Source: Chloroflexota bacterium
GTDB lineage: Bacteria; Chloroflexota; Anaerolineae; Anaerolineales; Villigracilaceae
Assembly: GCA_024434165.1 (NCBI GenBank)
Contig: QMIW01000050.1
Location: 1 to 61,700 of the forward strand
Reading direction: 5' to 3'
DNA: 61,700 bases
Part shown: in pieces, positions 15,764 through 24,376 of the stretch
How positions within the stretch are numbered: position 1 is the first letter of the stretch
How the letters are laid out: each line of letters begins with the position of its first letter
Position numbers and translations under genes: made by a program
Notes under the pieces: model-generated
Seen by the model: only the letters and a program-made list of their open reading frames with translations
The model's database searches: none
Told to the model about the DNA's origin: nothing

Positions 15764-16273
15764 ATGAGAAGCACCGAGAGTTGCAGTGGAGCCTTGCACC
15801 CAAAGGCAGTGGAAGGGCTGCGGTTATTCAACGAAGGGAAATTCTTCGAAGCGCACGAGGAACTGGAACTGGCATGGCGCGAGGAGGCGGGCGAAATCCG
15901 CGATCTGTACCGCGGCATTTTACAGGTGGCGGTGACGTATTTGCACATCGCGCGCGGGAACTACGACGGCGCGGTCAAGGTCCATGGGCGAAGTTTGAAG
16001 TGGACACAAGGCTGGAACGACGTGTGCCGCGGCATCAACGTGAAGAAGTTGCGCGAGGATGCGGAAACGGCGATGCGGGCGGTGAAACAATTGGGAAAAG
16101 AGAGAATTGGGGAATTCGATGCGGCGCTGTTTCAGCCGATTCAGTGGAATGAAAAACGCCTGTGGATCTGCGACCGCTGCGGCAGCGAGATGTACGAGAA
16201 GAATTGCAAGGTGATCTGTCCCAACTGCGGGAACCGCTTCGACTGCTCGGATTTGAATTTGTACTTCGACTAA
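15764..16273 (+). CDS. DUF309 protein with C-terminal zinc ribbon
   Basis: The 169-aa protein has a DUF309 helical domain (residues about 12-100: GLRLFNEGKFFEAHEELELAW, then DLYRGILQVAVTYLHIARGN). It is followed by a treble-clef-like CxxC pair, CDRCGSEM and CPNCGNRF. DUF309 proteins are small helical proteins of unknown role. The added zinc ribbon suggests nucleic-acid or protein binding. No Shine-Dalgarno sequence is obvious before the ATG. Confidence 0.8.
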   Translation: MRSTESCSGALHPKAVEGLRLFNEGKFFEAHEELELAWREEAGEIRDLYRGILQVAVTYLHIARGNYDGAVKVHGRSLKWTQGWNDVCRGINVKKLREDAETAMRAVKQLGKERIGEFDAALFQPIQWNEKRLWICDRCGSEMYEKNCKVICPNCGNRFDCSDLNLYFD

Positions 16274-16280
16274 ACCCCGC

Positions 16281-16392
16281 CACTATTCACCATTCACCAT
16301 TCACCATTCACTATTCACTATTCACCATTCACCATTCACTATTCACTATCCACTATTCACTCTCTACTATTCACTATCCACCATTCACTATC
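16281..16392. repeat. Heptamer tandem repeat (YATTCAC)n
   Basis: About sixteen 7-bp units alternate between CATTCAC and TATTCAC with a few slips. The spacing is too short and the units too degenerate for CRISPR. It fills most of the gap before the M50 protease gene. Confidence 0.85.
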
Positions 16393-16440
16393 TTCTTCCC
16401 TCCCCACATCTGTTATACTCGCCCAAAATACATCCAGCCC

Positions 16441-17196
16441 ATGTTTCTCTTCCAAGTCCCTCCCCCCACCCGTTTCGACCTGCGCTTTTCGGTTGCAGGC
16501 ATTCCGGTGCGCGTTCATCCGTTGTTTTGGTTGATCGCCCTGCTTTTCGGCTCCGGCTCCAACAGCCTTTTGGGAATCCTGACCTGGGTCGCTGCCATCT
16601 TCGTTTCGATCCTCGTCCATGAACTGGGTCATGCCTTCGCTTTTCGCCGCTTCGGTCAGGACTCGCAGATCATCCTGCACTTTGCAGGCGGTTTGACCGT
16701 CCCCGAAGCCGTTTCGTGGGGTGCGAGTTATGCACGGGTCGCGTTGACTTCCAACCAGCAAATCGCGGTCTCGCTGGCGGGTCCGTTTGCGGGCTTTCTG
16801 CTCGCCGCGCTGGTTCTCGCAATCTCGGCTACGCTTGGCGGAACGGTCGTTCCCACTTTTCTGCTTGGTTTCATCCCCATTCCGTTTGTGCTCCTGCCGC
16901 CAGCCTGGGGAATCCTCGGTGCGCTTTTCATCGCCCTCATTTGGGTCAACATCTTCTGGGGCATCATCAACCTGATGCCGGTTTACCCGCTCGACGGCGG
17001 AAACGTGACGCGCTACGCGCTGATTCAACGCGATCCCTGGGGCGGCTTGCGAACCTCGTTGTGGATCTCGGTCGCCGCCGGCGCGGCGCTGGCGGTCGCC
17101 GGTCTGCTCTTCCTGCAAAGCATCTACATGGCGCTCCTGTTCGGTCTGCTGGCGTTCCAGAGTTACCAGATGCTTCAAAGCGCCGGGAGATGGTAA
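16441..17196 (+). CDS. Site-2 protease family (M50) intramembrane metalloprotease
   Basis: The 251-aa membrane protein has zinc motif HELGHAFAF in the second helical region and the second ligand motif NLMPVYPLDGG near residue 185, the hallmark of SpoIVFB-type S2P. It would cleave membrane-bound substrates, such as anti-sigma factors, within the bilayer. Start 16441 is chosen because the SpoIVFB-like N-terminus starts there and the upstream extension is made of the heptamer repeat. A TATACT at 16414 gives a leader of about 15 nt. There is no CBS or PDZ domain. Confidence 0.88.
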   Translation: MFLFQVPPPTRFDLRFSVAGIPVRVHPLFWLIALLFGSGSNSLLGILTWVAAIFVSILVHELGHAFAFRRFGQDSQIILHFAGGLTVPEAVSWGASYARVALTSNQQIAVSLAGPFAGFLLAALVLAISATLGGTVVPTFLLGFIPIPFVLLPPAWGILGALFIALIWVNIFWGIINLMPVYPLDGGNVTRYALIQRDPWGGLRTSLWISVAAGAALAVAGLLFLQSIYMALLFGLLAFQSYQMLQSAGRW

Positions 17197-17236
17197 TCCC
17201 TGGGTTTCAGGGAGCGGTTATTCAGGTTAGCCGCCA

Positions 17237-17300
17237 TTAACTTACCTTACGCGGTACCGCGAGATTCATCTCGCCTTTGCAGAGCAGCATATTGCAGATT
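17237..17300. repeat. Family C palindromic repeat
   Basis: ACTTACCTTACGCGGTACCG followed by CGAGATTCATCTCGCC and TTGCAGAGCAGCA. Related sequences occur at 22318-22392 (inverted), 27051-27156, 36290-36470 and 57074-57178. It lies in the 414-bp gap 17197-17610, which also holds a long perfect hairpin. Confidence 0.65.
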
Positions 17301-17311
17301 AACAAATTAAA

Positions 17312-17369
17312 TTGACAATAAAAAAGGGTTTAACTGACGTTACGCAGTTAAACCCTTTTTTATTGTCAA
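17312..17369. terminator. Perfect 25-bp inverted repeat with A/T tracts
   Basis: Two 25-bp arms (17312-17336 and 17345-17369) pair without mismatch around the 8-nt loop ACGTTACG. Each contains six As next to GGGTTTAACTG or the complement. It could terminate transcription in both directions between the convergent M50 and GAF-SpoIIE genes, but the loop and inner arm (GTTACGCAGTT) match family C ends, so it may be a repeat element instead. Confidence 0.6.
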
Positions 17370-17610
17370 GGCGCCAAGAGAAGAGTAAAAGGCGTAAAAA
17401 AAACCTGGCGACATGGCGTCTTAGAAAGTGTTTTGAAATTCGTTTATAACACAGATGAACACAGATAAATTGGATTTAAAGCACTTAAAATCAACATTCC
17501 TCCGCGTTTACACTTGCACCGAACGCAAGTGCGGTGTCTGTGGTGAATTTTGATTTATAAAACACTCTCTTAGCGGTTTACTGCGTAAGGTGAGTGATTA
17601 ACTTGCAAAT

Positions 17611-20600
17611 TTATGCCCCCGCATGTTTCCGAATCGCCAGCATGGTCAGGTCGTCTGCCAGGGGGTGAGCGCCCACGAAATCGTTCAAACATTCCTCCAC
17701 AACTTGAAGCACCTCGTCCGCTGAATTTGCCTGCAGGGCATTCATCACGTTCATCAGGCGCGCTTCGCCGAACAGTTCGCCGTGAGGCGAAAACGCCTCC
17801 GTCAGACCGTCCGTGTAAAGCAGGAGCGTATCGCCGTGTTCAAAGCTGAGCGTCCGCTGCTGGACCTTCGGCTCCGCCAGCACACCCAGCGCAACGGCGG
17901 TGCGGGTTAACTTTTCGAGTTCCCCATTGGCTCTCATCCAAAACGGCGGGTTGTGTCCCGCATTGACGTACGTGAACGTGCCTTGCGCCAGGTCGAGTAC
18001 GCCATACACGGCGGTGATGAACATGCCCTGCTGGGTATCCGGCAGGAGCAGGTCGTTCACGCGGCGCACGGCTTCGGCGGGAGAGGCCGTCTCCAGCACG
18101 GCGGCGCGCACCAGCGTGCGGGTCAGCGCCATGAACAGCGCGGCAGGCATGCCCTTATCCGCCACATCGGCGATGAAGACTCCCAGTTGGCTGTTTGGCA
18201 GTTCGATGAGATCGTAAAAATCGCCGCCCACCTGTCTTGCCGTGCGCCAGCGCGCCGCAATCTGCCAGTTGGGATGGGTTGGCAAAACGCTGGGGATGAA
18301 GGTCTGCTGGATTTGCCGCGCCAGCTGCACTTCCGTTTCGAGGCGTTCGCGCACCACCATCTCCTGCTGTAACAGGTCGTTCTGAATCGCCAATGCCGCC
18401 TGTTGGGCAATCCCGTTGATGATCTCCAGGCGGCGGGTGCGGAAGCGGCGGGCGTTCTCGTCCTCTTCGATCAGCATGACGCCGAACAAATCGCTTTTGA
18501 TGGATAACGGGACGGCGATCAACAGCCGTTCAGCGGACATAATATCCGCCTCGTTCCAGACTTCGGGCTGAATCGCCAGCCAGGAGGGCGGCGCCGCTTC
18601 GGGCTCCAGCGGATGCGTGACCAGCGCGTTCCGTTCCGTGGCGAATTCGAGGAATGGAAACATACCCGGCAGGATCTCCCTCTCCGTCATGAGCGCTTCC
18701 TCTTCCTCCGAGAAACCGTATTCATGCGAAGCTGTGAAGGTCGCGCGCTCGGCATCCCAGCGGTAAAGCGCCGCACGCTTCACGCCAACCAGAATCGGCA
18801 TGATGCGGATGATGGAGCCGAGGATTTCATCGAGGTCGCTCAGGCTGACCACCGCCTGCGCCACCTGCAACAACGCAGCAGAAGCGTATGCCTGCTCCTG
18901 TGCGGCGTCGAACAGGCGCGCATTTTCGATGGCGACCGCGGCGTAATTGGCAAAGGTGGCGGTGATGGCTTGCGCTTCGTGACCGTACCTTCCCGATGTA
19001 TGATGCGCGAGCGTCAGCAAGCCCAACGGACGGTCGCCCACCCTCAGCGGCGCGACGATGCTCGAATATCCCTGGTCGTAGCCGGCGGTAATGCCGCCGG
19101 GCCACATCGGGTCTTCGGGTTTGCGGATGACCGGCTCATCGGACATCAGGGCTTCCGCCATCGAGTAGATCGATTCGGGGTTGGCAATGCACGTATTTTC
19201 GAGCTGGGTGGCGTCAATGCCGTGCACGGCGGAAAGGCAGAGTTCGTTGTCTTGCAGCAGCCAGATGGCGGAAATATCCACCGGCAGGTTGCGGTCCAGT
19301 TCCGAGAGGATCGTTTGCAGCACTTCCTCCACGCCGACATTGCTGGAAACCAGGCCCGCCACTTCGCGCAGGCTGTCTGCAATCTGGCGGCGCCACTGCT
19401 CGGAGCGGTACAGGTCAGCATTGCGAATCGCCGCCGCCATGGTATCCGCCACCGCTTCGAACATGATGCGGTCCTCCTCGGTGAAGGCATTGGGCTTGTC
19501 CGATTGAATATCCAGCAAGCCCACGACCCGTCCATTGAAAATCAACGGGACACACAACTCGGATTTCGTGTTTCTGGGAGGCAGGGGCGAATGGACGTAA
19601 CGTTTATCCTTCGTCACGTCATTGGCGAGTACGGTCTCCCCGTGCCGCGCCACCCAGGGCATGATGCCTTTCGGCACATCCAGCGGGATCGTGAAGCCTT
19701 CCAGTTTTTTGCTGCGCCTGCCGCTCCCCGCTTCATAGGAAATGATGCGCCGGTTGGGGTGCACCGTGAACAGGGCAACGTAGGGATACCCGAACTTTTC
19801 GTGGATGAGCGCAGCCGCGTCGCGCATGATCCTGGAAAGTTCGAGGGTGGAAGTGACGCTCTTGCTCACTTCAGAGACCAGGGTGAGCTGGTCGGCGCGG
19901 CGGCGCAAACCGCTGTATAAGCGGGCGCTCTCCACGGCGCGGGCGACGTTATCCGCCAGGGCGTGCAGAATCAGCAGGTCGTTCGGGTGGAAGGCGCGCA
20001 TCCGGTTGCTCTGCACATCCAGCACGCCCAGCACGCGGTCTTCGATCTTCAACGGGATGACGACCTCCGATTTGGTTTCGGGCAGGCTGTCTATGAAGCG
20101 GAAGCGCGAGTCGGTCTGCACGTTATCGCAGACGATCTCCTGTCCCGAGGCGGCGGCTTCGCCGATCAACCCCTGCCCCATTTCCACTTCCAGCGCAATG
20201 GACGCCTTCTTTCTTCCCTTGCGCGGCGCAACCGCGCTGGAACGGAACCGCAGGGCGTTGGAATGCGGTTCCAGCGTGAAGATTGCCACGTAATAAAAAT
20301 TGAAGGTATTTTGGATCAGTTGGGTGACGCGCGCGGCGAGTTCGTCCAGGTCGAGCACGTTGGCGATCTGCGCGCTGACCTCGCGCACGAGATTCAACTG
20401 CCGCAGACGGAACTGCTCCACCTCGGCGCGGTGCGAAGCGAACAGGCTGACGGATACGATTTGCGCCAGCCCTTGCAGCAGGTTCAATTCATCGGCGGAG
20501 AATTTCGGTCCGCGCGGGCGGGTGACCTGGAGCGCTCCCAGCGTGACCCCCTGGTCTTCGAGCGGGACCGCGGCAAAGGTCCGGCGGGAGGCGGTGTTTT

Positions 20601-20874
20601 TCGTCCTGCCGTTGGAAGCGACCAGTTTCCCCGTCTTGACCGCTTGTTTCATCCCATCGAGCGTGGGGTGCGGCGGGAAGATGCGCCCGTCTTCCCAATC
20701 GGGCAGGCGGAAGATGTTTTCGTGCAGCCATACCTCCACCGAGCCTTCGATCAGCCGGCTCGTCATGGCTACGATGCGGTCGCGCTGGGCGCCGAGGGAT
20801 TCCTCGCTTCGCAGCTGCTCCCCAAGGCTGGCAAGTTGAAGCCAGTCCCATGAAGTGCGGGTGGCGGCAGCCAT
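17611..20874 (-). CDS. Multi-GAF SpoIIE-type protein phosphatase (RsbU-like)
   Basis: The 1087-aa cytoplasmic protein has about five consecutive GAF domains (roughly 30-160, 185-325, 350-490, 510-655 and 680-830) and a C-terminal PP2C/SpoIIE domain: QIQQTFIPSVLP helix, GGDFYDLIEL with metal-binding Asp, FIADVADKGMPAALFMA, YVNAGHNPP and LLLYTDGLTEAF, HPLADDLTML. Such phosphatases dephosphorylate STAS antagonist proteins after sensing ligands by GAF. The two genes downstream of its promoter side, RsbW-like kinase and STAS protein, make it the third part of a partner-switching module. There is no membrane segment. It starts 4 bp after the kinase stop. Confidence 0.95.
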   Translation of the reverse strand: MAAATRTSWDWLQLASLGEQLRSEESLGAQRDRIVAMTSRLIEGSVEVWLHENIFRLPDWEDGRIFPPHPTLDGMKQAVKTGKLVASNGRTKNTASRRTFAAVPLEDQGVTLGALQVTRPRGPKFSADELNLLQGLAQIVSVSLFASHRAEVEQFRLRQLNLVREVSAQIANVLDLDELAARVTQLIQNTFNFYYVAIFTLEPHSNALRFRSSAVAPRKGRKKASIALEVEMGQGLIGEAAASGQEIVCDNVQTDSRFRFIDSLPETKSEVVIPLKIEDRVLGVLDVQSNRMRAFHPNDLLILHALADNVARAVESARLYSGLRRRADQLTLVSEVSKSVTSTLELSRIMRDAAALIHEKFGYPYVALFTVHPNRRIISYEAGSGRRSKKLEGFTIPLDVPKGIMPWVARHGETVLANDVTKDKRYVHSPLPPRNTKSELCVPLIFNGRVVGLLDIQSDKPNAFTEEDRIMFEAVADTMAAAIRNADLYRSEQWRRQIADSLREVAGLVSSNVGVEEVLQTILSELDRNLPVDISAIWLLQDNELCLSAVHGIDATQLENTCIANPESIYSMAEALMSDEPVIRKPEDPMWPGGITAGYDQGYSSIVAPLRVGDRPLGLLTLAHHTSGRYGHEAQAITATFANYAAVAIENARLFDAAQEQAYASAALLQVAQAVVSLSDLDEILGSIIRIMPILVGVKRAALYRWDAERATFTASHEYGFSEEEEALMTEREILPGMFPFLEFATERNALVTHPLEPEAAPPSWLAIQPEVWNEADIMSAERLLIAVPLSIKSDLFGVMLIEEDENARRFRTRRLEIINGIAQQAALAIQNDLLQQEMVVRERLETEVQLARQIQQTFIPSVLPTHPNWQIAARWRTARQVGGDFYDLIELPNSQLGVFIADVADKGMPAALFMALTRTLVRAAVLETASPAEAVRRVNDLLLPDTQQGMFITAVYGVLDLAQGTFTYVNAGHNPPFWMRANGELEKLTRTAVALGVLAEPKVQQRTLSFEHGDTLLLYTDGLTEAFSPHGELFGEARLMNVMNALQANSADEVLQVVEECLNDFVGAHPLADDLTMLAIRKHAGA

Positions 20875-20878
20875 GCGT

Positions 20879-21289
20879 TTATTCCCTCCGCTTGGTCATG
20901 ATCAGCAGGTTGCCGGTACGCGCGTTCGATTCGTAACGCACGGTGTCCATGAGCTTTCGCATCAGATACATGCCCAGCCCGCCCACCTGCCGGCTGGATA
21001 GATCGGCGGAGAGGTTGGGGTCTTTGACGCCGGAAGGGTCGAACGACTTCCCCCAATCGCGCAGGATGATGACAATTTCATTTCCCCTCATCTCGCAGAC
21101 AAGGTCGAGCGACGCATCCGATTCGCCCTCGTAGGCGTGTTCGATGATATTGGAGGATGCTTCATCGGCGGCGAGCTGCAGGGAGTAGATCGTCTTCTCG
21201 GAAAACCCGCCCGCGCGGGCGACCTGCGCCACCACTTCTCGAATCTCATCCAGAAATTCGAACCTGGCTGGGAATGTGTAACTTGGCAT
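20879..21289 (-). CDS. Anti-sigma regulatory factor, RsbW-like serine kinase
   Basis: The 136-aa GHKL ATPase domain has the N box ADEASSNIIEHAY and the G box GGLGMYLMRKLMD, with RDWGKSFDP between them (G1-like). Such kinases bind a sigma factor or another target and phosphorylate the STAS antagonist. It sits between the STAS gene (72 bp upstream) and the SpoIIE phosphatase (4 bp downstream), in one transcription direction. No sigma factor gene is in the window, so the controlled target is unknown. Confidence 0.92.
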   Translation of the reverse strand: MPSYTFPARFEFLDEIREVVAQVARAGGFSEKTIYSLQLAADEASSNIIEHAYEGESDASLDLVCEMRGNEIVIILRDWGKSFDPSGVKDPNLSADLSSRQVGGLGMYLMRKLMDTVRYESNARTGNLLIMTKRRE

Positions 21290-21361
21290 AAAGAAAAATG
21301 ATATGCCGCCTCTTTACTGGATGAGACGGCATGTCCTGTCTACGAATGTAATTTGCGCAAC

Positions 21362-21697
21362 CTAGAAACTGCCGACCGCTTCCACGGGGTCGTCGAAGGT
21401 TTTGAAGAGTTCGGTGAACCCGGCAAGTTCGAGAGCCTCGCGGATGCGCTCCGGCACCCGCACCAGCACCACTTCGCCGCGGTTGTAGCGCTTGCAATTT
21501 CTCTGGGCGGCAAGCAGGGCGCGGAAACCGGCGCTGGACATATACTCCAATTCAGCCATGTCAATTGCAATCTTGAAGCGTCCGTGTTCGTTGGCTTTTT
21601 CCAGGGCTTTTGCAAACTGCGGGGCCGTCGAGCTGTCAACCCGTCCTTTCACCTTGATCAAGTCGCAATGCTTGAATTCCTGGGTTGTAATTTCCAT
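21362..21697 (-). CDS. STAS-domain anti-sigma factor antagonist
   Basis: The 111-aa STAS domain has the phosphorylation segment DMAELEYMSSAGFRALLAAQ, where the second Ser of SSAG is the usual target. MEITTQEFKHCDLIKVKGRVD is the first strand pair. It would be phosphorylated by the RsbW-like kinase and dephosphorylated by the GAF-SpoIIE protein next to it. It is the first gene of the three-gene unit; ATG follows GGAGAGAATATG-like Shine-Dalgarno on the minus strand. Confidence 0.92.
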   Translation of the reverse strand: MEITTQEFKHCDLIKVKGRVDSSTAPQFAKALEKANEHGRFKIAIDMAELEYMSSAGFRALLAAQRNCKRYNRGEVVLVRVPERIREALELAGFTELFKTFDDPVEAVGSF

Positions 21698-21864
21698 ATT
21701 CTCTCCTTCGCCAACATGTGGATTTGGGGTATCGGCTGGCGCGATTATAACACGTTCTCCCGACCGCCCTTCTCCGCGCTCCTGTCAGACAACCGCCAAT
21801 CAAAACTGTTATGCCCGTTTCAGTCAAATCGTTTACAATAAGTCACCTTAACCTGGAGAGAAAG

Positions 21865-22308
21865 ATGATGGGAGAACCCGTGCTAGTGATGCTTGTTGAG
21901 GACAACGCCGACCACGCCGAGCTTGTCATCAGGACAATGGAAGACCATCGTATTGCCAACCAGATCATTCACTTTTCGGACGGGCAGACCGCATTGGATT
22001 ATCTCCTCCGCCGGGACAAATACGCCAAACCGGAGACAAGCCCCCGCCCGCACGTCATCCTCCTGGACCTGCGCCTGCCGCGCGTGGACGGGCTGGAAGT
22101 GTTGAGCATCATCAAGCAGCATACCGAGATCAGAAGCATTCCCGTCATCATCCTGACCACTTCCGAAGCCGAACGGGACGTGGCGCGCGCCTACAACAAT
22201 TATGTGAACAGTTACCTCGTGAAGCCGGTCGGGTTTGAAGAATTCAGCAGGATGATGAACGACCTCGGCTTTTACTGGCTGGGCTGGAACACACACCCGC
22301 GTCCGTGA
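21865..22308 (+). CDS. Single-domain response regulator, Rcp1-like
   Basis: The 147-aa receiver domain has the acidic pocket LVEDNADH, phospho-acceptor Asp in ILLDLRLPRVDG, the conserved Thr in ILTTS and the Lys in YLVKPVGFEEF. The extended loop before the Asp (RRDKYAKPETSPRP) is typical of the Rcp1 class that pairs with phytochrome-like kinases. There is no output domain. The ATG at 21865 has CTGGAGAG upstream and a TACAAT at 21834; the longer start at 21811 lies before that promoter and is rejected. No histidine kinase is nearby. Confidence 0.9.
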   Translation: MMGEPVLVMLVEDNADHAELVIRTMEDHRIANQIIHFSDGQTALDYLLRRDKYAKPETSPRPHVILLDLRLPRVDGLEVLSIIKQHTEIRSIPVIILTTSEAERDVARAYNNYVNSYLVKPVGFEEFSRMMNDLGFYWLGWNTHPRP

Positions 22309-22317
22309 CCGTTTTAT

Positions 22318-22392
22318 TAGATGTTACGCAGTTTCCTCGCACCGCAAAGGCGAGAGAAACCTCGCGGTACTCCGTAAGGTGAGTTCTTAACA
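22318..22392. repeat. Family C palindromic repeat, inverted copy
   Basis: GATGTTACGCAGTTTCCTCG, then AGGCGAGAGAAACCTCGCGG and TACTCCGTAAGGTGAGTTC. Its reverse complement matches the copies at 17237 and 27051. It fills the whole gap between the two response regulator genes. Confidence 0.7.
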
Positions 22393-22396
22393 TTCT

Positions 22397-23782
22397 ATGT
22401 CCCAGGAAAAAATCAATATCCTATTGATCGAAGACGAAGACCCCCATGCAGAACTTATCCAACGCGCATTCGAGGAAAACAACCGCTTCCATATCCAGCG
22501 TGCAAAGTCCCTGAGCGAAGCCCGCGCCTGCCTCCGCCGGCAGGAACCGGCTCTGATCATCGCCGACTGGCGCCTGCCGGACGGCGAAAGCATGGAACTC
22601 CTCCCAAACCACCACGACCCCCTCTCCACGCCGGTGATTTTGATGACCAGTTACGGCAACGAACGCATTGCCGTCGAAGCGCTTAAATCCGGCGCGCTGG
22701 ATTATGTGGTCAAATCCCCCGAATCCATGCTGGATATGCCCCACCTCGCCGAACGCGCCATCGAGCAATGGGCGGCGCGCGCGGAACGCGCCCGCATGCA
22801 AAAAGCCCTGCGGGAAAGCGAAGCGCAATTCCGCCTGCTCGCTGAAAACGCCAGCGACATGATCGCCCGCCTCACCACCGACGGGCACATGGTCTATGTT
22901 TCTCCAGCCTGCAAAACCATCCTCGGCTACACCCCCGAAGAATTGACCGGCGCGCTCAGTTTCGACCTGATCCACGAGGAAGACCGCCCCAGGGTGACGG
23001 GCATCTTCGATCACAGTTCCGACCATACGGATAAAACCTACACGGTTGCCTACCGCGCCCTGCACAGGAACGGACATTACGTCTGGCTCGAAACGTCTGC
23101 CCGCGCGATCTTCGACCGCGCCACCGGCAAGATCGTCGAGATTCAATCCGCATCCCGCGACATCACCGAACGGAAACGGGCGGAGGAAGAATTGCAGCTC
23201 ACGCACCGCCGCCTGCAGGAAGCGTACGAAATGACCATCGAAGGCTGGGTGCGCGCGCTCGACCTGCGCGACCGCGAAACCGAAGGTCACACCCAGCGCG
23301 TCACCGAACTTGCCCTGGTCGTAGCCGCAAAACTCGGCTTCACCGAAGAAGAAATGGCTCACATCCGGCGCGGCGCGCTCCTGCATGACATGGGTAAGAT
23401 CGCCATCTCCGATGAGATCCTGCAAAAACCGGGTCCGTTGAGCGAAGCGGAATGGGAAAAAATGCGGCGGCATCCCATCTATGCCTACGAAATGCTCTCT
23501 CCCATCGCCTACCTGCATCCTGCGCTCGAGATTCCCTTTTACCACCATGAACGCTGGGACGGCAGCGGATATCCGCACGGCTTGAAAGGCGACCAAATTC
23601 CGCTTTCCGCGCGCCTCTTCGCCATCGTGGACGTCTGGGATGCGTTATGCAGCGACCGGCCCTACCGCAAAAAACTACCACGCGAGCAGGTCATTGAATA
23701 CCTGCGGGACAACGCAGGCATCCTCTTCGACCCCAAACTGGTCGAGGTGTTCCTCTCCGTCATCGAATCCGAACAACTGTAA
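22397..23782 (+). CDS. Response regulator with PAS and HD-GYP domains
   Basis: The 461-aa protein starts with a receiver domain (LLIEDEDPHAELI, acceptor Asp in IIADWRLPDG, ALDYVVKSPE), then a PAS domain with PAC (residues about 135-260: MVYVSPACKTILGYTPEEL, ASRDITERKRAEEEL), a coiled linker and an HD-GYP domain: GALLHDMGKIAI, HPIYAYEMLSPI and HHERWDGSGYPHGLKGDQIP. HD-GYP domains hydrolyse cyclic di-GMP; all the metal residues are in place. Signals could come through phosphorylation or the PAS pocket. Confidence 0.93.
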   Translation: MSQEKINILLIEDEDPHAELIQRAFEENNRFHIQRAKSLSEARACLRRQEPALIIADWRLPDGESMELLPNHHDPLSTPVILMTSYGNERIAVEALKSGALDYVVKSPESMLDMPHLAERAIEQWAARAERARMQKALRESEAQFRLLAENASDMIARLTTDGHMVYVSPACKTILGYTPEELTGALSFDLIHEEDRPRVTGIFDHSSDHTDKTYTVAYRALHRNGHYVWLETSARAIFDRATGKIVEIQSASRDITERKRAEEELQLTHRRLQEAYEMTIEGWVRALDLRDRETEGHTQRVTELALVVAAKLGFTEEEMAHIRRGALLHDMGKIAISDEILQKPGPLSEAEWEKMRRHPIYAYEMLSPIAYLHPALEIPFYHHERWDGSGYPHGLKGDQIPLSARLFAIVDVWDALCSDRPYRKKLPREQVIEYLRDNAGILFDPKLVEVFLSVIESEQL

Positions 23783-23783
23783 T

Positions 23784-23812
23784 TTGACATGCCCCCAACC
23801 TTCGGGTATGCT
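23784..23812 (+). promoter_or_regulatory. Consensus sigma-70 promoter of the SRP RNA gene
   Basis: TTGACA at 23784-23789 and TATGCT at 23807-23812 are separated by exactly 17 bp, predicting transcription from about 23819. Confidence 0.8.
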
Positions 23813-23818
23813 TGCGTC

Positions 23819-23926
23819 TTGTCCGGGCAGGTCCGGCGCGGCGAAGCCTTTCGAACCCCGCCAGGATCGAAAGATAGCAACGGTAAGGAAGTGCCTTCGG
23901 GTGCCGCCGGTCGCCTGTCCGGGCAT
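23819..23926 (+). ncRNA. ffs: Bacterial signal recognition particle RNA (4.5S type)
   Basis: The hallmark of SRP RNA helix 8 is present: GAACCCCGCCAGGATCGAAA followed by GATAGCAACGGTAAG. The outer strands (TCCGGGCAGG...CCGGCG and CGCCGG...CCTGTCCGGG) pair to close the long hairpin. The gene is preceded by a consensus promoter and followed by TTTTTTG, which serves as a terminator with the closing stem. Length about 105 nt, the short form without an Alu domain. The canonical GGTCCGG motif reads GGATCGA here, with a compensating loop context that still has the GNAR-like GAAAG tetraloop region. Confidence 0.88.
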
Positions 23927-24004
23927 TTTTTGTTTATAGCATGCCTGTGATCGCAAATTGCGCCTTCCCCTTCTTAAAAAAGCGCATTTTGCGACCGCGC
24001 TGGG

Positions 24005-24010
24005 TATAAT
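24005..24010 (+). promoter_or_regulatory. -10 box giving a leaderless start
   Basis: TATAAT ends 6 bases before ATG 24017, so a start 7 bases after the box would fall on the A of the ATG. No Shine-Dalgarno sequence is present. Confidence 0.65.
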
Positions 24011-24016
24011 CTCCGC

Positions 24017-24376
24017 ATGTCTTCATCGAATCTGATCAAGGTAGCCGCCGCGCTCGTCCTGGGTGCGGCGCTTGGGCTTGTATATGGTTGGGTGATTGAT
24101 CCCGTTGAATACACCGATGTGCCGCCGAACATTCTCAGGGAGGACTATCGGGTTGACTACGTCCTTATGGTGGCTGAAGCCTATCGGCGCGATTTCGATG
24201 CGGAAACCGCCGCGCGCCGTCTCGCCGTGCTGGGCAGCGAATCCCCAGCGGTCATCACCGCCGCCGCATTGGACTACGCAAACCGCAATGCGTTCACGCC
24301 GGGCGAAATCCAGACCCTCCAGGGTTTGCTGACCGCCATGCAGACCTACCACCCGCAGGGGAACAGCAGCCCATGA
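24017..24376 (+). CDS. Membrane-anchored protein of unknown function (pair member 1)
   Basis: The 119-aa protein has one N-terminal membrane helix (IKVAAALVLGAALGLVYGWV) and a soluble outer part: DPVEYTDVPPNILREDYRVDYVLMVAEAY, then ARRLAVLGSESP. The next gene starts with the same plan, SPVTYVDAHPALLRADFKDQYRIVIAASYE and ARARLNLLGDADP, so they are diverged paralogues. The stop overlaps the next ATG by 4 bp. I recognise no named family. Confidence 0.7.
   Translation: MSSSNLIKVAAALVLGAALGLVYGWVIDPVEYTDVPPNILREDYRVDYVLMVAEAYRRDFDAETAARRLAVLGSESPAVITAAALDYANRNAFTPGEIQTLQGLLTAMQTYHPQGNSSP

Noticed and set aside
16281-16392. Possible CRISPR array
   Set aside because: The units are 7 bp long, nearly contiguous and degenerate. 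There are no spacers of 25-40 bp and no cas genes.
18613-19920. A 435-aa open frame on the plus strand
   Set aside because: It is antisense to the GAF-SpoIIE gene and lacks any recognisable domain.
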